Assembly: GCA_014381825.1 (NCBI GenBank)
Contig: JACNKX010000061.1
Location: 1 to 64,000, forward strand
Source of the DNA: Planctomycetota bacterium
Lineage (GTDB): Bacteria > Planctomycetota > Planctomycetia > Pirellulales > Pirellulaceae
Direction of reading: 5' to 3'
Length of the DNA stretch: 64,000 nucleotides
In this document: piece by piece, positions 62,814-64,000 of the stretch
Layout: each line of letters begins with the position of its first letter
Position numbering within the stretch: position 1 is the stretch's first letter
Notes under the pieces: generated by a model
Database searches by the model: none
What the model saw: the letters and a program-made list of their open reading frames with translations, nothing else
Told to the model about the DNA's origin: nothing
Made by a program: the position numbers and the translations under genes

Positions 62814-63143
62814 ATGGCTAAAAAAGACAGAAGTAAACAGGCTGACGCTGATAATGGGCTGAAGCTAGAGCCACATCAGATCATCTTGAGGACGCTTGTG
62901 ACGGAAAAGGGTGTGCATCGTTCGACGCGAAATAATCAATACGCGTTCGAGGTGAATGCTCGTGCTAATAAGAGTGATGTAAAACGAGCTGTTGAAGAGT
63001 TGTTTGAGGTTACGGTCGAAAAGGTTCGTACGCAGAATCGTAAAGGCAAACCTCGTCGACACAAGTTTCGCTATGGTTATACAAAGAATTGGAAGAAGGC
63101 TCTGGTGACTCTGAATTCAGAGCACCGAATCGACTTCTTCTAG
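62814..63143 (+). CDS. rplW: Ribosomal protein L23
   Basis: The start at 62814 (MAKKDRSKQ) was preferred over 62805. The 109 residues carry the uL23 core, LEPHQIILRTLVTEKGVHRSTRNNQYAFEVNARANKSDVKRAVEELFEVTVEKVRTQNRKGKPRR, followed by KNWKKALVTLNSEHRIDFF. L23 lies at the exit of the ribosomal tunnel and docks trigger factor and SRP. It is placed between rplD and rplB as usual. Confidence 0.97.
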   Translation: MAKKDRSKQADADNGLKLEPHQIILRTLVTEKGVHRSTRNNQYAFEVNARANKSDVKRAVEELFEVTVEKVRTQNRKGKPRRHKFRYGYTKNWKKALVTLNSEHRIDFF

Positions 63144-63191
63144 TGATTGATTGGATAGTGTCTCCTGCGAAAGTTGGGGGGGAGTTAAGTC

Positions 63192-64000
63192 ATGGGAATT
63201 CGACATTACAAGCCAACGTCCGCCGGACGGCGTAACGCGACGGTTAGCGATTTCGCTGACTTGACGCCGGGCGTGAAGCCTGAGAAGTCGTTGATGCGAC
63301 CGCTGACGAAAACCGGTGGCCGAAATAATCAAGGCAAGATTACGTCGCGGCATCGCGGCGGCGGTCACAAGCGGCAGTATCGCTTGATCGATTTCGCTCG
63401 CAAGAAAGACGGCGTGCCCGCAAAGGTTGCGTCAATTGAATACGACCCAAATCGAAGTGCTCGCATTGCACTGCTGCATTATGTTGATGGCGAGAAGCGA
63501 TACATTTTGGCTCCTGACGGTTTGAAGGCTGGCGATCGGGTTCAGAATGGGCCGGAGGCGCCGCCGACATTGGGAAATACTTTGCCTTTGAAGAACATCC
63601 CGCTCGGTACGACGATTCACTGTATTGAGTTGTTGCCCGGTCGCGGTGGTCGCATGTGTCGAAGTGCAGGTACAAACGCGACGTTGATGGCTCGCGAATC
63701 TAATTGGGCTCAGGTCTCGCTCCCGAGTGGTGAGATTCGCCGAGTTCCAGCCGCTTGCCGGGCGACGATCGGCAAGGTTGGTAATACAGATCACATGGCG
63801 GTTGTGTTGGGTAAGGCTGGTCGTGCACGTTGGCTCGGCCGCCGGCCGCATGTTCGTGGTACGGCGATGAATCCTGTCGATCATCCGCATGGTGGTGGTG
63901 AAGGTCGGACGAAAGGTGGTCGCCATCCGGTAAGCCCGACTGGTGTTCCAGCGAAGGGTGGTCGTACTCGCCAGCGACGCAAGGCATCGAATTCGGCGAT
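63192..64000 (+). CDS. rplB: Ribosomal protein L2 (3' end beyond the window)
   Basis: The ATG at 63192 opens a frame that runs off the window end (269 codons seen, about 15 missing from the usual length). It begins [21 protein letters not shown] and contains [36 protein letters not shown] and, near the end, [19 protein letters not shown] with the conserved histidine of the peptidyl transferase region. A ribosome binding site (GGGGGGAG) lies a little over 10 bases upstream. L2 helps join the ribosomal subunits. Confidence 0.97.
   Translation, partial: MGIRHYKPTSAGRRNATVSDFADLTPGVKPEKSLMRPLTKTGGRNNQGKITSRHRGGGHKRQYRLIDFARKKDGVPAKVASIEYDPNRSARIALLHYVDGEKRYILAPDGLKAGDRVQNGPEAPPTLGNTLPLKNIPLGTTIHCIELLPGRGGRMCRSAGTNATLMARESNWAQVSLPSGEIRRVPAACRATIGKVGNTDHMAVVLGKAGRARWLGRRPHVRGTAMNPVDHPHGGGEGRTKGGRHPVSPTGVPAKGGRTRQRRKASNSA

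Overview
The window looks like a chromosomal stretch of a planctomycete, most probably of the Pirellulales type. The grounds are the planctomycete-type exported proteins: two DUF1501 proteins, two DUF1549/DUF1553 proteins (one with a cytochrome CxxCH motif), an ECF sigma factor translationally coupled to a large Ser/Thr kinase, a ceramidase-like protein, an FAD oxidoreductase with a planctomycete-type C-terminus, and a str/S10 ribosomal block that contains fusA but no tuf. No part of this assignment rests on a database search.

Layout. 1-1.85 kb: 3' part of a secreted protein with tandem beta repeats. 1.9-9.2 kb: an accessory island, probably an integrated replicative element. It holds a coiled-coil/winged-helix-like protein, a small HTH protein, a PrimPol-D5/P4-type primase-helicase, an iteron-like array just downstream of it, a Phd-like antitoxin without a visible toxin, and an overlapping DUF2924 - large serine recombinase - HTH cassette. 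It lies against the 3' end of tRNA-Arg(CCT). 9.5-20.7 kb: a leftward series with a SNF2-family ATPase, two DUF1501 proteins, a PSCyt/DUF1549/DUF1553 protein and a TolB-like beta-propeller. 20.7-25.5 kb: a regulatory region with a near-consensus sigma70 promoter carrying a palindrome in its spacer, a short leader ORF, a csrA-like gene with a possible frameshifted tail, and a divergent pair made of an SPFH/flotillin-like gene and a sigma54 activator. The divergent spacer contains a sigma54 promoter and a double palindrome. 25.5-28 kb: a truncated oxidoreductase, a voltage-gated-type ion channel and a secreted alpha/beta hydrolase.

28.1-35.3 kb: a rightward four-gene unit (exported membrane protein, ABC ATPase, ABC-2 permease, HEAT-repeat protein). 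35.3-42.1 kb: a CitG-like gene, a Gly-rich exported protein with an ECF sigma factor, then the divergent ECF sigma plus kinase pair. 42.1-50.2 kb: leftward genes for an FAD oxidoreductase, a ceramidase-like protein, a PPC-type protein and a DUF1549/1553 protein, with a perfect 27-bp inverted repeat between two of them. 50.5-52.8 kb: tdh-kbl, threonine to glycine. 52.8-57.5 kb: PhoD-like phosphatase, thioredoxin-domain YyaL-like lipoprotein, FHA protein. 57.7 kb to the end: rpsL, rpsG, fusA, rpsJ, rplC, rplD, rplW and rplB (cut by the window end).

The two most interesting places are the sigma54/SPFH module at 21.7-25.5 kb, where activator, binding sites, promoter and target can all be seen, and the minimal integrative element at 1.9-9.2 kb with its iteron-like array. 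Starts were adjusted where an internal start gave a better ribosome binding site, signal peptide or overlap; these choices are stated in each entry.
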